A DNA stretch of 64,000 bases from Colias croceus (taxonomy: Eukaryota > Arthropoda > Insecta > Lepidoptera > Pieridae): assembly GCF_905220415.1 (NCBI RefSeq), contig NC_059568.1, positions 13,702,001 through 13,766,000 on the forward strand, read 5' to 3'. Below are positions 20,988 through 31,455 of the stretch, piece by piece; the stretch's first letter is position 1, and each line of letters starts with the position of its first letter. The notes beneath the pieces are model-generated. The model did not search any database, was not told the DNA's origin, and saw only the letters and a list, made by a program, of their open reading frames with translations. The translations under genes and the position numbers were made by a program.

Positions 20988-23504
20988 TAATAAATAAATC
21001 AACAAATTATACATAAGTATTATCATACAAAGAGTTATTTGATAATCTGATTACTTCGGCCTATGGTTTTACTCGCAGAGTAGCCATATAACATTAATAT
21101 TTTGTGTATTAAATACATTTATTATGTATCATTTTTGGAATCCAAAACCAGTGTCGCTTTTGGCTGAAAGTGTAGCAAATATTCATTTTGTTTCAGATTT
21201 TAATAAAGATAATGTACTTCTGGTCGTTATTAAAGGAATCGATTTAAAATACTTCCTATTTACAAATTAATATGTTTAATAAAATCAATGTTTGCGAATT
21301 ATCATTAACAAATTACATCCACGGTTATCAACGTAACCATCTAAATACAAATTCAAAGCGTCTCCACACCTTTCTTAAACTATAAAAGGTGTCTTATTAA
21401 AGATATAGAAGATTCTCATTATAGGCCGGAGTTCTGACTATACGGCTATATTGCGAAGTCGTGCGAAAGGACCTAAGTCTGGGACTACACTAGCGACATA
21501 CTACACAAATCGGTCGGTTTATATATCTCGTTTAGTTTAGTTCTAGTAAAGCGTTAATCTGATTGGATTAAACTAAGCCAATATAAGGAGCAGCAAAATT
21601 ATGTTGAGCGGGAAATTATGTTGAGTTGAGCTTATAGATAAGCAGTTATTAAACAATTCAAAATGTTTAAAGTTGAAAATTTGCGTCTTATTGGGTAAAA
21701 AGATAGATAAAATTTTGTATGATATTTTTATCAACTGTACTATAAAGTGGTATTTAATTATGTATGGATGAGAAAATGACAATATGTTCGCTTATCGTTC
21801 ACACAATTTACAGATCTAATTGAAGTAAAACTAAATCCATACCTAATATTATTATTCTCGTGTCTAATACAAAGTAAAGTGAACCATTATGTACAAAGTC
21901 TAGTGTATTATTAAATCTCATTTAATATTACCTCCCATAATATTTCAATTCTCAACGGAGTTTGTGTTAGCCTCTGCATAATGCATTGGGCAAACATCGA
22001 GAATGCTGTCCACAAACTTGAACGCCCATTAATAATTTCAAGATCAAATTTGGTCAAGAAATTGCTCAAGCATCAGCGCTATAATAATATAATAATTTTG
22101 GAACTATCTGCAGAATATACCGAACGAAATCTTTAATAAATAAATAATAAATAAAATCTTTATTTGAATTCATACATAAGTTTGTCATATTGGATTGGGG
22201 TTCAGGCCCCCTTACTAGGTATAACCTTTGAATATGGATTGATCAAAATTAATTCAAAATGGAATCTCTACCTATTCTATTTCTTTTGTACGTCATCCTT
22301 AGTATTTTCATGGCTTTATAAGCTACATCCCCCATATTTGTCCTATATTTGACATTGGAATAATTCCGCCATACATACGATATACCATCATGAATATTCA
22401 ATAGACATCACTCCCCCGGATTAGCGGAGCGCTTCCAAGTATTTCACAGTGACTTAATCAGCAGTTTATCTTCAAGATAACACGTAAAGTATAACGCAAA
22501 TCTTATAAAACTCAGTAGTTCCACTCATTATGGTCTGAGGCCGCTTGCCCAATACAAGACGGGGCTTAACGGAAACCTTGACCCGACCTTACAAAACGTT
22601 CTCTATAACTATTATAATAAAATTGTATTTCAATTAAAATACTAATCCGACATTTCGATAACCGCGTTTACGATCCTCATTAACTCGTAAAAGGAATGGT
22701 TTTGAACGAAATTGACAGGTGATTACGGACTTTTATGGACTTTTGAATAGTATTTTCACAATTTGTTCAATTTTAATTCAAAAGTTTGCGTCTAGACACC
22801 ATAAGCATAACGTGTCATAAAAATAGTATTCGTTGTCTAGGTAGGTCACGAAACTGAATTTCTTGCTATCTGTAGGAAATAATCCGGTACGTTAATATAC
22901 AGATAAATAATTTATTCTCAGCAAAAGTTAACGCCTAACCATTAATTCATTGATATCTGAAAATTAGTCCAGCAGTAATGCAATTTATAAGCGCTAAAAG
23001 TGTTAATAATTGAAATTTATAGCATGTTGATTTTCATAATTCGTGACAAGTCCTGAATCGTAAAAACACAACAAAAATACAAACCCATGTATTTAAATAC
23101 ACTAAAGAGACTATAGCTACTTCTCGTAAAATGAATGATAATGTTTGCAGCTGCATTTTCATATCAAATTTAGTACTATTTCATAAGCTCTCCTTTGACC
23201 ACCAGCTACTGTATTGAGTTAATAAACTATTACACTAGATAGTGCATTGTTCTGTGCATCAAAGTTTAATCTTACTTCATCACCGTTTAAACTATCCTAC
23301 CAAAGGACTACATTGTCTATACGGGCCTTTACGTTCAATCTAACTTGTCTATCGAAGTATGATATTACGATGATCGTCGGAGCGTAGATGTAAAGCAGCT
23401 GCTAAAGTCATTTTGCAAGTCAAAATCCTTGCATAGAGGCTGGGCAAACTTACCTATCCCGATTCTTTACTCTATTCAACTGAACTTCATTCGTTTAATA
23501 TCTA
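20988..23504. other. gene-poor AT-rich stretch
   Basis: ORF fragments of 62-69 codons at 21573 and 22164 show no family features. No repeat with clear borders was found. Confidence 0.35.
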
Positions 23505-23668
23505 CTAGCTTTCCGCCCGCGGCTTCGCCCGCTTTGTCTAAAACCTAATAAATATACTAAACCTTCCTCTTGAATCACTCTATCTATTAAAAAAAACAAC
23601 ATCAAAATCGGTTACGTAGTTTTAAAGATTTAGATGAGAAAGCGACTTTGTTTTATACTATGTAGTGA
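23505..23668 (-). mobile_element. Helitron-like non-autonomous copy (family C)
   Basis: On the plus strand it begins CTAGCTTTCCGCCCGCGGC and TTCGCCCGCTTTGTC, contains ATCACTCTATCTATTAAAA, and ends near AGCGACTTTGTTTTATACTA. It matches 43562-43746 in the opposite orientation. Confidence 0.7.
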
Positions 23669-24075
23669 TATTAATAGCCTATTTACAATTACGATAATAA
23701 AACGTGTCCAATTCAATGTTATTTAATACAATTCTAAAGGATATCTTAAAACGTATGAAAATGTAGTAAATAATTAATATAATATAACCAAAATCAAGAT
23801 CTAACAAATACTATCCTTGTAATTAACTCTACATATGTCACGCGATGGCGTACAGAGTATTAACTAATTAAACCCATACTCTAAGTTACGAGATTTCAGT
23901 TGGAAACCAACTTATATGTATTGGGTTTAGATCAGGCTAAAGATTTCTTAACTACTGATCTTCTTGGTGTAATGGTATTAATTAAATGTGTTTTGGAAAC
24001 TTTATTACTCGGACTAATATGTATTTGAAGGTGTCACGTAGAGTACAGGAACAAAGTTTTTAAAAGATATATCCT
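23669..24075. other. spacer, nothing recognised
   Basis: AT-rich, with no gene or named repeat. Confidence 0.4.
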
Positions 24076-24275
24076 ATCCTACTTATGTTATAAATACGAA
24101 AGTTTGTGGGGATGTGTATGTGTGTGTTTGTTACTCTTTCACACAAATACTACTGAACCGATTACAATGAAATTAAGCACACACCAAGTTACCCTCTAAC
24201 TTGGATTAACACATAGGATAGGGTTTATCCCGGCGATATTTGAAAACGCGTGCGAAGCCGCGGGCGGAAAGTTAG
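24076..24275 (+). mobile_element. Helitron-like non-autonomous copy (family A), terminus mutated
   Basis: The head TATCCTACTTATGTTATAAA leads to ACGAAAGTTTGTGGGG. The tail GCGAAGCCGCGGGCGGAAAG is followed by TTAG, where a change from CTAG is implied. Part of the body is missing. Confidence 0.65.
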
Positions 24276-24922
24276 TGGACTATTTTTACTAAGTTAAAGG
24301 TATTATCACTTTTGTGATCTTTCGTTGTAAGACGTCTCGAAATAGCCTCTTCTTAGACTGAATATATCGAAATAATTTATACAGAATTGATCATCTTCTT
24401 TGAAATATCATTCTGAATTGACATTTGATAAAAGGCATAAGAGGCTTATAATAACTTGTAAAGTGTCTATATTAATTTTATTGGCTTTGAACTTGAAGGA
24501 CATCTGAAGCTATAATAACATCTTTTCAGGAGCAGGTCTTTATAGACTTAATTTGTGATTTTTTTTAGTTCAGTCAGATATTTTTTTAGATGATGATTAT
24601 TATTCAAATGCTGTTACCTAATCTATAAAATATACAAAAATATTCAATTATCTGTTTGATAAAAAAAAGGAAAAAATAACACATTCACTAGTAAAACAGT
24701 AGCAATATGCAAGTTATAAAATGAAAAAAAAATAAAAATATTCGTATTGAGAATCTGCGTTAAACGAACATCGGTTAAAAACGTTCATACAGACAATTTC
24801 ATGCATAAACATACACTCAAATGAACTCGATGTTTACCAGCAATTAATCTCTTCTTTTTTTCCTCACTTTTTAAATTATTCAGGAATTTTCATACAACGA
24901 ATAAACTTTTCATACAACAGTC
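24276..24922. other. AT-rich spacer
   Basis: Nothing recognised apart from A-rich runs around 24660-24740. Confidence 0.4.
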
Positions 24923-24930
24923 AACATATC
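24923..24930. repeat. target-site duplication AACATATC (left)
   Basis: The same 8 bases recur at 25364-25371, directly outside the other end of the hAT-type element. Confidence 0.85.
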
Positions 24931-25363
24931 CATGGGCGTAGCCACGGTGGGGCAGGGTGGGGCGCTTGCCCCACTCTAGCTTTGACCTGGAAGGTAGGTA
25001 GATACCTAACCAAATCTAAAAATTGAAGTACCTACTACTAATGCCATCGCGAATGCCTTCGCCAATGCCTTCGCGAATGCGTTCGCAAATGCCTTTGCGA
25101 ATGCCATCGCAAATGCCTTCGCGAATGCCTTCGCGAATTCCATCGCGAATGCCTTCACAAATGCCTTCGCAAATGCCTTCGCGAGTGCCTTCGCGAATGC
25201 CTTCGTGAATGCCTTCGCAAATGCCTTACCTGCCGGCGGTACGGCCGCCGGCATTTGAAGACCTGGATATAACTTTGGGTACATACTTGGTACATACAGT
25301 TGCTAGTTACATATTATTTTTTATTGTTGCCCCACCTTGAGCCCATGGCTAGCTACGCCCATG
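24931..25363. mobile_element. non-autonomous hAT-type element with internal minisatellite
   Basis: The ends are CATGGGCGTAGC at 24931-24942 and its exact inverse at 25352-25363. The direct 8-bp duplication AACATATC flanks both sides, at 24923-24930 and 25364-25371. A 12-bp TIR with an 8-bp target duplication is the hAT pattern. The 433-bp body has subterminal GTGGGGCA blocks and a 12-bp tandem array; no transposase is encoded. The clean target duplication suggests a fairly young insertion. Confidence 0.85.
25041..25230. repeat. 12-bp minisatellite, about 16 units of AATGCCTTCGCG type
   Basis: About 16 head-to-tail units differ from one another by one or two substitutions, such as CTTCGC, CATCGC and CTTTGC. 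All units keep a length of 12, so both strands stay open. The minus strand reads as tetrapeptides AKAF, AKAL, AMAF (frame 25284-25006, 92 codons), and the plus strand reads MPSR and MPSQ units (25023-25208). The array sits wholly inside the hAT-type element. Confidence 0.9.
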
Positions 25364-25371
25364 AACATATC
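25364..25371. repeat. target-site duplication AACATATC (right)
   Basis: It matches 24923-24930 exactly. Confidence 0.85.
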
Positions 25372-26405
25372 ACTTATAAGCAAGTGGCATAATTATTTGG
25401 GACATTAATTTTGTACTTATTAATTTTATTTTATAGATATTGTAGCTAACATATTTTAGTGTATGCATTTATCATATGTTTATATTACACTTATGTTAGA
25501 TATTGAATGCGCATATCGTCAGTGTTTTTTTTTAATGTTCAGTGTTTCCCGTGTATAGTAATTATTGTACTGGAACTTTTCTCCTTCTATGTGGAATCAA
25601 TAAACAAATAATCTGTGAGTGTGTGTTTATTTAGTACTGTACTTTAATATTCATCTACACGCATCCCACAGCTATTAAATGGAAATTATTTACACCATGA
25701 ATGAGTGAAAATTATTTATTTTTATGATTACAAAATAAGATCGATACAAGTTAAAATATGTACAGAGGGCGGTCTTATCGCTGTAAGCGATTTCTGCCAG
25801 ACAACCCGCAAAACCGTAAGGAGATTCATATTTTATGGTGATAGAGCATTACATTTAGGTACATTTTGCTTAATAATTGAATAAAATTTATAAATAATTA
25901 CCTATGTTATGAATAATAAATATATAAAATAATTTTGTTGTCTTTCACGTAACAATTACTAAAACAACGATTACTACATATATTTTCGAAGTATTCAATT
26001 AAAGGTATTTATTATTTATGAACAAATAAATGCTAAGATAAATAAGAGATTTATTTACTTCTCTAAAGGGCTCTTTTGTACCAATCGACTCAAACGCTTT
26101 TCCAAGTAATGGCTATTGAATATCCTGTAATTTTTCTAGTTCACTGATTCAAAAAGAAATCCTTAACTTAGAAGCTAATGTTATACGTTTTTGAAGGTGA
26201 TCATATTTGAGTTCAAACATATTAAGTTTTCTTAAAATATAAAAGTATTTGCCAGCCGTAATTATTATGGGTAAATAGAAAGCTGTACAAAGGGCAAATA
26301 TATTTAAATCTTAGGCTCCTTAATTAATTAATATTTAAGTATTTAAAGCAGATTCAGAATGAATATAATAATTGTATTCTTGACAATTAGTTATTTTATT
26401 AACTA
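25372..26405. other. AT-rich stretch with one LINE-like scrap
   Basis: At about 25758-25815 the words GGGCGGTCTTATCGCTG and GCGATTTCTGCCAGACAACC resemble a 3' segment common to lepidopteran LINE copies, from memory only. The rest shows nothing. Confidence 0.3.
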
Positions 26406-26579
26406 CTAGCGGTCCGCCCCGGCTTCGCACGTGGTACATATTTACGTTTTCTCTACATAAGAACCATCCTCGTACTTCAAGGAATATAATAAAAAAAGAA
26501 TTATCGAAATCGGTTCAGCCGTTCTCAAGTTATGCGCTTACCAACACATTTTGGGATTCATTTTTATATATATGTATAA
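26406..26579 (-). mobile_element. Helitron-like non-autonomous copy (family D)
   Basis: The plus strand begins CTAGCGGTCCGCCCCGGC then TTCGCACGTGG. It contains ATCGAAATCGGTTCAGCCG and ends near ATTTTGGGATTCATTTTTAT. Sister copies are at 52102-52243 and, partial, 42411-42496. Confidence 0.65.
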
Positions 26580-26701
26580 GAAAGAACGCTCTTAATTTCT
26601 TTCTTTTTCTTTTTGTAGATTGAAATAAATTGATAGAATTAATATTTAAATTACACAAATTAAATAAGTGTTATAAAACATAAAGCTCTACAGTATTTGT
26701 A

Positions 26702-27097
26702 CAGGGTTACTTGTAAAACACCGGCAACCTCGCAGGACAAGATAGCCAACATCATAAGTAACAACATTTGTTCTACGACTTTTGATAATTTGTTAGATTT
26801 TATTTTCATACAAAAATAAATATTCACTTAATTTTCCGTTTGAATATTATAAACTCTACGCGCATTCCAAACATTACGTAAACAAGAAGCGAACGGGAGG
26901 GGAAAGGGGGCGTCGCGTCGTCCTTTCGATAATGAATAGAACATAGACTTACAAATGTTAGGAGAGTACAATAAAAGCTTAAAAATCATTTAAAAATAAT
27001 TTATTGCGTTATGCCAAAAGTCGTAGAACAAATGTTGTTACTTATGATGTTAGCTATCTTGTCCTGCGAGGTTGCCGGTGTTTTACAAATAACCCTG
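26702..27097. mobile_element. MITE with ~83-bp terminal inverted repeats, TA target site
   Basis: The left end CAGGGTTACTTGTAAAACAC (26702 onward) is matched by the inverse at the right end, with only a few mismatches across roughly 83 bp (to AGTCGTAGAAC / GTTCTACGACT). TA flanks both ends (26700-26701 and 27098-27099), as in Tc1/mariner elements. The 396-bp body has no transposase. A GC-rich block (GGGAGGGGAAAGGGGGCG) lies in the centre at 26894. An 80-codon frame covering the right arm is a by-product of the repeat. Confidence 0.8.
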
Positions 27098-27100
27098 TAT

Positions 27101-27232
27101 ATCCGTGTTTACCAGCATTGCTACACTCCTATTGGTCTTAGCGCAATGCTATCTAACACTGAAATAATATTTCCTGAGATTAGCCCGTTCAACCAAACAA
27201 AAACACAAACTCTTCATCTTTATAGATGTACT
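27101..27232 (-). mobile_element. decayed Helitron-like copy (family B), 5' part
   Basis: It carries CTCCTATTGGTCTTAGCGC, TATCTAACACTGAAATAATA and GAGATTAGCCCGTTCAACC in inverted orientation, then the head (AACTCTTCATCTTTATA). The 3' tail is missing where it meets the MITE ending at 27097. Confidence 0.6.
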
Positions 27233-28060
27233 TCTTTCTCTAAAACGTCTTAGTACACCTCTTAGCAGGAATAAGTCGATCGTTTTCAAATTCGAGTGAA
27301 ATTGCTATAATTATATAGTTAGAGCTCAAGACTGTGTTTGATGAAGTCACGATCTCTTCGCGGCCGGAATACGGAATACACCCTGTAATTCTACGGAGTA
27401 CACTGTAGGGTTATTTCATTGGAAATACCCGCAAGTTTCAAGATTTAAGGTGTGACGAAATTGTGCTTATAGATTTACAATTAATCTGTAAAAATAAAGA
27501 TACAGTTTTTGTAAAGTCTTATCTTTCGGCTAAGTAGTTACCTACTTTAAAAGTCTATACGGGTGGGAACTAAAATTAATATTATATTTATGTCAGAAAT
27601 AAGGGAGAATATTAACACTGTTAATCAATAAAAATTACAAAAGCTGTCCCCATATTAGTCACTGCTATAAAAATAACTCTGAACTAACTACTATACAATA
27701 AAATGTCTATAATAAAAACTAACAATAGCTTCACCATATGGCGCCATCACGAATTCTATTCGATTCAAGTAAACAAAATGCAAAAGGGTTGCCAAACCTA
27801 ACACAAACATTTATACCTGGGGAGGGTAAATATTTTCTAACGTTGAATGACCTTTTCTACAAGATAGCGATTGTTCGGGATTTTTTATATTTGAATGGTA
27901 ATAATAATGTTATGTAAAAGTGCTCAGTGGTAGAACACAGGGCAAAAAAGCCGGGAGTTCGAGATTGGTTAAGTGTCCTTTCAATTAAATTTTTTCAATT
28001 ATCTAAAACCTGCTGAATACTAGAAGTACTTACTACTTGATTGCCGAACTTGATTAAAGC
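27233..28060. other. gene-poor stretch with a tRNA-like patch
   Basis: No gene is seen. The only notable item is the A-box and B-box pair at 27920-27968, listed separately. Confidence 0.35.
27920..27968 (+). repeat. tRNA-like A and B boxes, possible SINE head or tRNA relic
   Basis: GTGCTCAGTGGTAGAAC resembles a tRNA A box and D arm, and GAGTTCGAGATTGG, 18 bp later, resembles a B box. The flanking acceptor stems do not pair, so this is not an intact tRNA. It may be the degraded head of a tRNA-derived SINE. Confidence 0.3.
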
Positions 28061-28171
28061 TGACCCGAAATTTTGTGGGTCATTTGTAACAGGATGGCGG
28101 TTCTACAGGGGTCTTAGTACGCAATGATAAAAAAGAAAAATGATGGTCGGAACGCTGATACCGGATACCTT
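28061..28171. mobile_element. fragment of the 61-bp-TIR element found at 52735-59887
   Basis: From TCATTTGTAACAGGATGGCG through TTCTACAGGGGTCTTAGTAC and the following ~50 bp, it matches the inverted right end of the element at 59770-59887. The outermost bases differ (GACCCGAAATTTTGTGGG). No second TIR was found, so it is a truncated copy. Confidence 0.65.
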
Positions 28172-31100
28172 AAGATACTATATAACGTTTTATATTAGAG
28201 TATATTATAGTATCTTCACCGTGTGTGACGCGCTTAAGACTCCCACTAACCTAACATTTATTTATTCAACTAGATTGACTTGACAGAATCTTGAACCGTC
28301 AGAACTCGTTGCTTAGTGTTTATCTTAAAAAGTTTTACGGCGTATACTAATCCTCACTTTGCCAGCTGGGCAGGCTGGATTATGTCCTAGTATGTCTTTT
28401 AAGCAGTACTTATTCCAGTGTGTGAAAGTGATGGCGCTATACGATCTATATAGCTCTATCTCTTCCCACGTTGTAATAATTAGCACTGCTTAAAGAAGCC
28501 GAGGTAAGCCCCTTGAAACCAACTTTTTGCTTATAATATTATTGACATTGGAGGCCAGGTTCGTACAGTGGAAACACATTGGCGGATGTTGAGGATGATG
28601 AAAGGAATATCAAAAGACATAAAAAGGACATTTTTTATTCTTATCGGCCAACGCATTAGCAAAGCTATTCCATGAGGTAATGTTACCAGATTTTTTTGCT
28701 ACACGCCCTTACGTTACGACCGAGATGATCAACCTTTTGTAGATATGTAAATTTCTTTTACATGTATTTTTTTTTTTTTTTTTTTAATCCAAATAAATAA
28801 ATCCGATGCTAAAAAAGGCATAATATCTAATGTGTTAGTCAGTAACTGTAACCGAATTAATCTATTTCTATTATCTATATTCTAGGAATTATATTTTGTT
28901 TTGTATTTCGTTAAAGAGTTCGCAATCTCGAGGACAAAATGAACTCATTAAAATAATATGTCGAATAATAACTGAATAATATCAGAATACTACACATATG
29001 TGTAATAACGCCGATCCCATCTTACAGGGCATTTCAATAGAACAACGAACATGTTTATATTGCCCGGTTAATTGTTAGCAAATGATCATTTTAGCCCGAG
29101 GTATGTGTTCACAGTCGATACATATAAACACAGGATCAAAATCGAAAATAAACAATTGTCATTTGCATGCCATACATGCATATGACTTGCTTGATTGATG
29201 ATTACATGTATTGAGAATCCCACCCTTTGTATAGGGATTGCATTTTTAATCAAATTTACCTATTACCTCAAAATTAGGATCCAACTAGGGTGAAACAAAA
29301 TAAGTATACTTTACTATAAAACTCACCTGTCTAATTAAAATCAACAAATATATGAATTAGAATGAAGAAATATAATTTATTTTTCGCCAAATAGCTTCAA
29401 GGTGCAAAGGCGTATAAAGAATAATTGAAACAGATAAAGCAAACACCCACGGCACCCCGCATTCAACGTGGGTTATTACGATTTCAGATGATATAATGTC
29501 AATAATATTTTAACAATGTGAAAATACAATCATAATAAGTAATTTGAGGGGAATTACAATTTCAAAAAACACTTATTGTTGACGACAACAGGATATACCT
29601 ACGTAACATCTTATATAAACACAAACAATAAAGATTATTATCTCGGGCGATTCTTTCGTTCGTATAAAAGAATCAAGAAAAATAACAGTCTCAAAAAATT
29701 TCGTTATTCTATAATATTAAAAAATATTGCCTATTTATAGTGGTAAACAGGCACTTATGTAACTTATATGATTGCTCCAAACAAAATTTCTGGGACTATT
29801 ATTCGTCTCGACCAAGGCTATACTGAAAACGATTTGTACAAATGTACAATCCACAAGCACACAAGTAATAAGCAACTGGCCTTATCTTCTCATGTACTTT
29901 TTTAATTTCCCGCTTCAGTTACCTAATTGATTGCTGCTTCAACAACAATTAGCCTTAATTTTTATTTGCTTGTTTAATTATTCCTTACAAATTCTTTGGC
30001 CTAAACACATTTCTTTTTGATAACGTCCTTATGAAATAATTAATTTAGCCTTTGAAAATTCCTTTCCTTCAAAACCTTCGTTGACTTCTGCTGCTGACTA
30101 GGCTTGGTTTTTTATGTTTCGTCAATTTGCTGATTTTTTGAGTAATTCGTTATTTCATTAATCAAAATTGAATTTTTGTTTATATACCTATCTTTTTTTA
30201 AACTCTAATGAATAAAAATCAATATTTACCTACACATAATTCAATTTAATTCCGAGTGAAATAAATTGAAAAGAAACTGCAAACCTGCAGAGATACCGCA
30301 ACTTAATAAAAGTCCTTGAGAAGTTGAGATTAAACGTACTCAGATCGCCTGGGGCATGAAATCGTCGCCTCGAAGTACCGAGCGGACCCCACTGGGCCAA
30401 TATCAACTGTGACTTGTGACTGAGCGCCTGAATAATTTACCCTTTGCTTACATATATTATCTTTATTTTCTGTGTATTCGTGATCAAATAACATGCAAAT
30501 GAATGGCTATCGCCCATTGATGTTTATTATGCGTGTTATTCGACATTTTGATAAGTTTTGAATTATTAAATGAAAATTTTACGGTTATTTAAATAATGTA
30601 GAGTAATGAATTTTGATATCTTGATCATATTAGAAAAGAAAATCAACCCATTTTTGGCCAAAGAAAAACTTGGAGAGGATAAAATAAAGGATATGAGAAC
30701 GTTGAGGATTTGTTAATTGTTATGCAACGTAACGACGCAGGTAGAAAGTCAATACCATCTATACAAGTAATATTAGACCTATAGTTTGTTATTGTTGTGT
30801 TTATTGGAATGCCTTATGACAGGAACTGCTGAAGCGATTTCAAAAATTATTTCAATATTGGATATGTACAAAATCCCTGAGTGCCAATGTCTATTGGTAC
30901 CACGAAACCGGGAAGGCTATTTTTATAAATGATACTGAAGCAATTCTCAAAATATTAAAATGTAATAATCGATATAGTCGAATAGGTAGGAGCACGAGCG
31001 GAAGAAAGGTAATTGTCTGTATGTTCCACGCGACCGCCTCTGTGCACAAGATGAAATAGACCTTCTCAATATCACAGCCTATAGGTATATGGAAAATTGT

Positions 31101-31392
31101 GGATGCCCACTTTCACGACAAATGCTTTCAAATTCTTCCTCTTCCTACACGATTTCTTTTGAATTCCCGTACTCGTATCCCACGTGAAAAAAATATTTAG
31201 AGCCCACAAGCATGTATATAAAGAAATCCCAAAAAAGGTAATTGTATGAACCTTTTGATTCCCTATTTTAATATTGTAATATTATGATTCGTATTTTTTG
31301 CGTATTTTATATTATTCTTCATTGGTAAATTCAATCTCTTCTTCGTTATTATGTTATGATATTATTATTTAGTTAAATAACATCGGTTAAAT
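28172..31392. other. long gene-poor AT-rich stretch
   Basis: A poly(T) run at about 28767-28785 could be the tail of an old minus-strand retroposon. A GC-richer patch lies at 30340-30400. No gene or border could be supported. Confidence 0.35.
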
Positions 31393-31455
31393 AACAAAAC
31401 TTTTGATTTATAGTTATAAATCAAAAGTTTATAGTTATAAATCAAAAGTTTTGTT
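31393..31455. repeat. 20-bp perfect palindrome with one arm duplicated
   Basis: The arm AACAAAACTTTTGATTTATA (31393-31412) is the inverse of 31436-31455. An intervening copy, TATAAATCAAAAGTTT (31415-31430), is a direct repeat of most of the right arm, separated by ATAGT. The pattern suggests strand slippage in a palindrome. Confidence 0.7.

Noticed and set aside
25041..25230. CRISPR-like array
   Set aside because: The units are contiguous 12-mers without spacers, inside a hAT-type transposon in an insect genome.
31060..31090. TATCACAGCC, the seed of the miR-2 family
   Set aside because: No complementary arm upstream or downstream to form a precursor hairpin, so it is a chance match. A similar AATCACAGCC near 32290 was rejected for the same reason.
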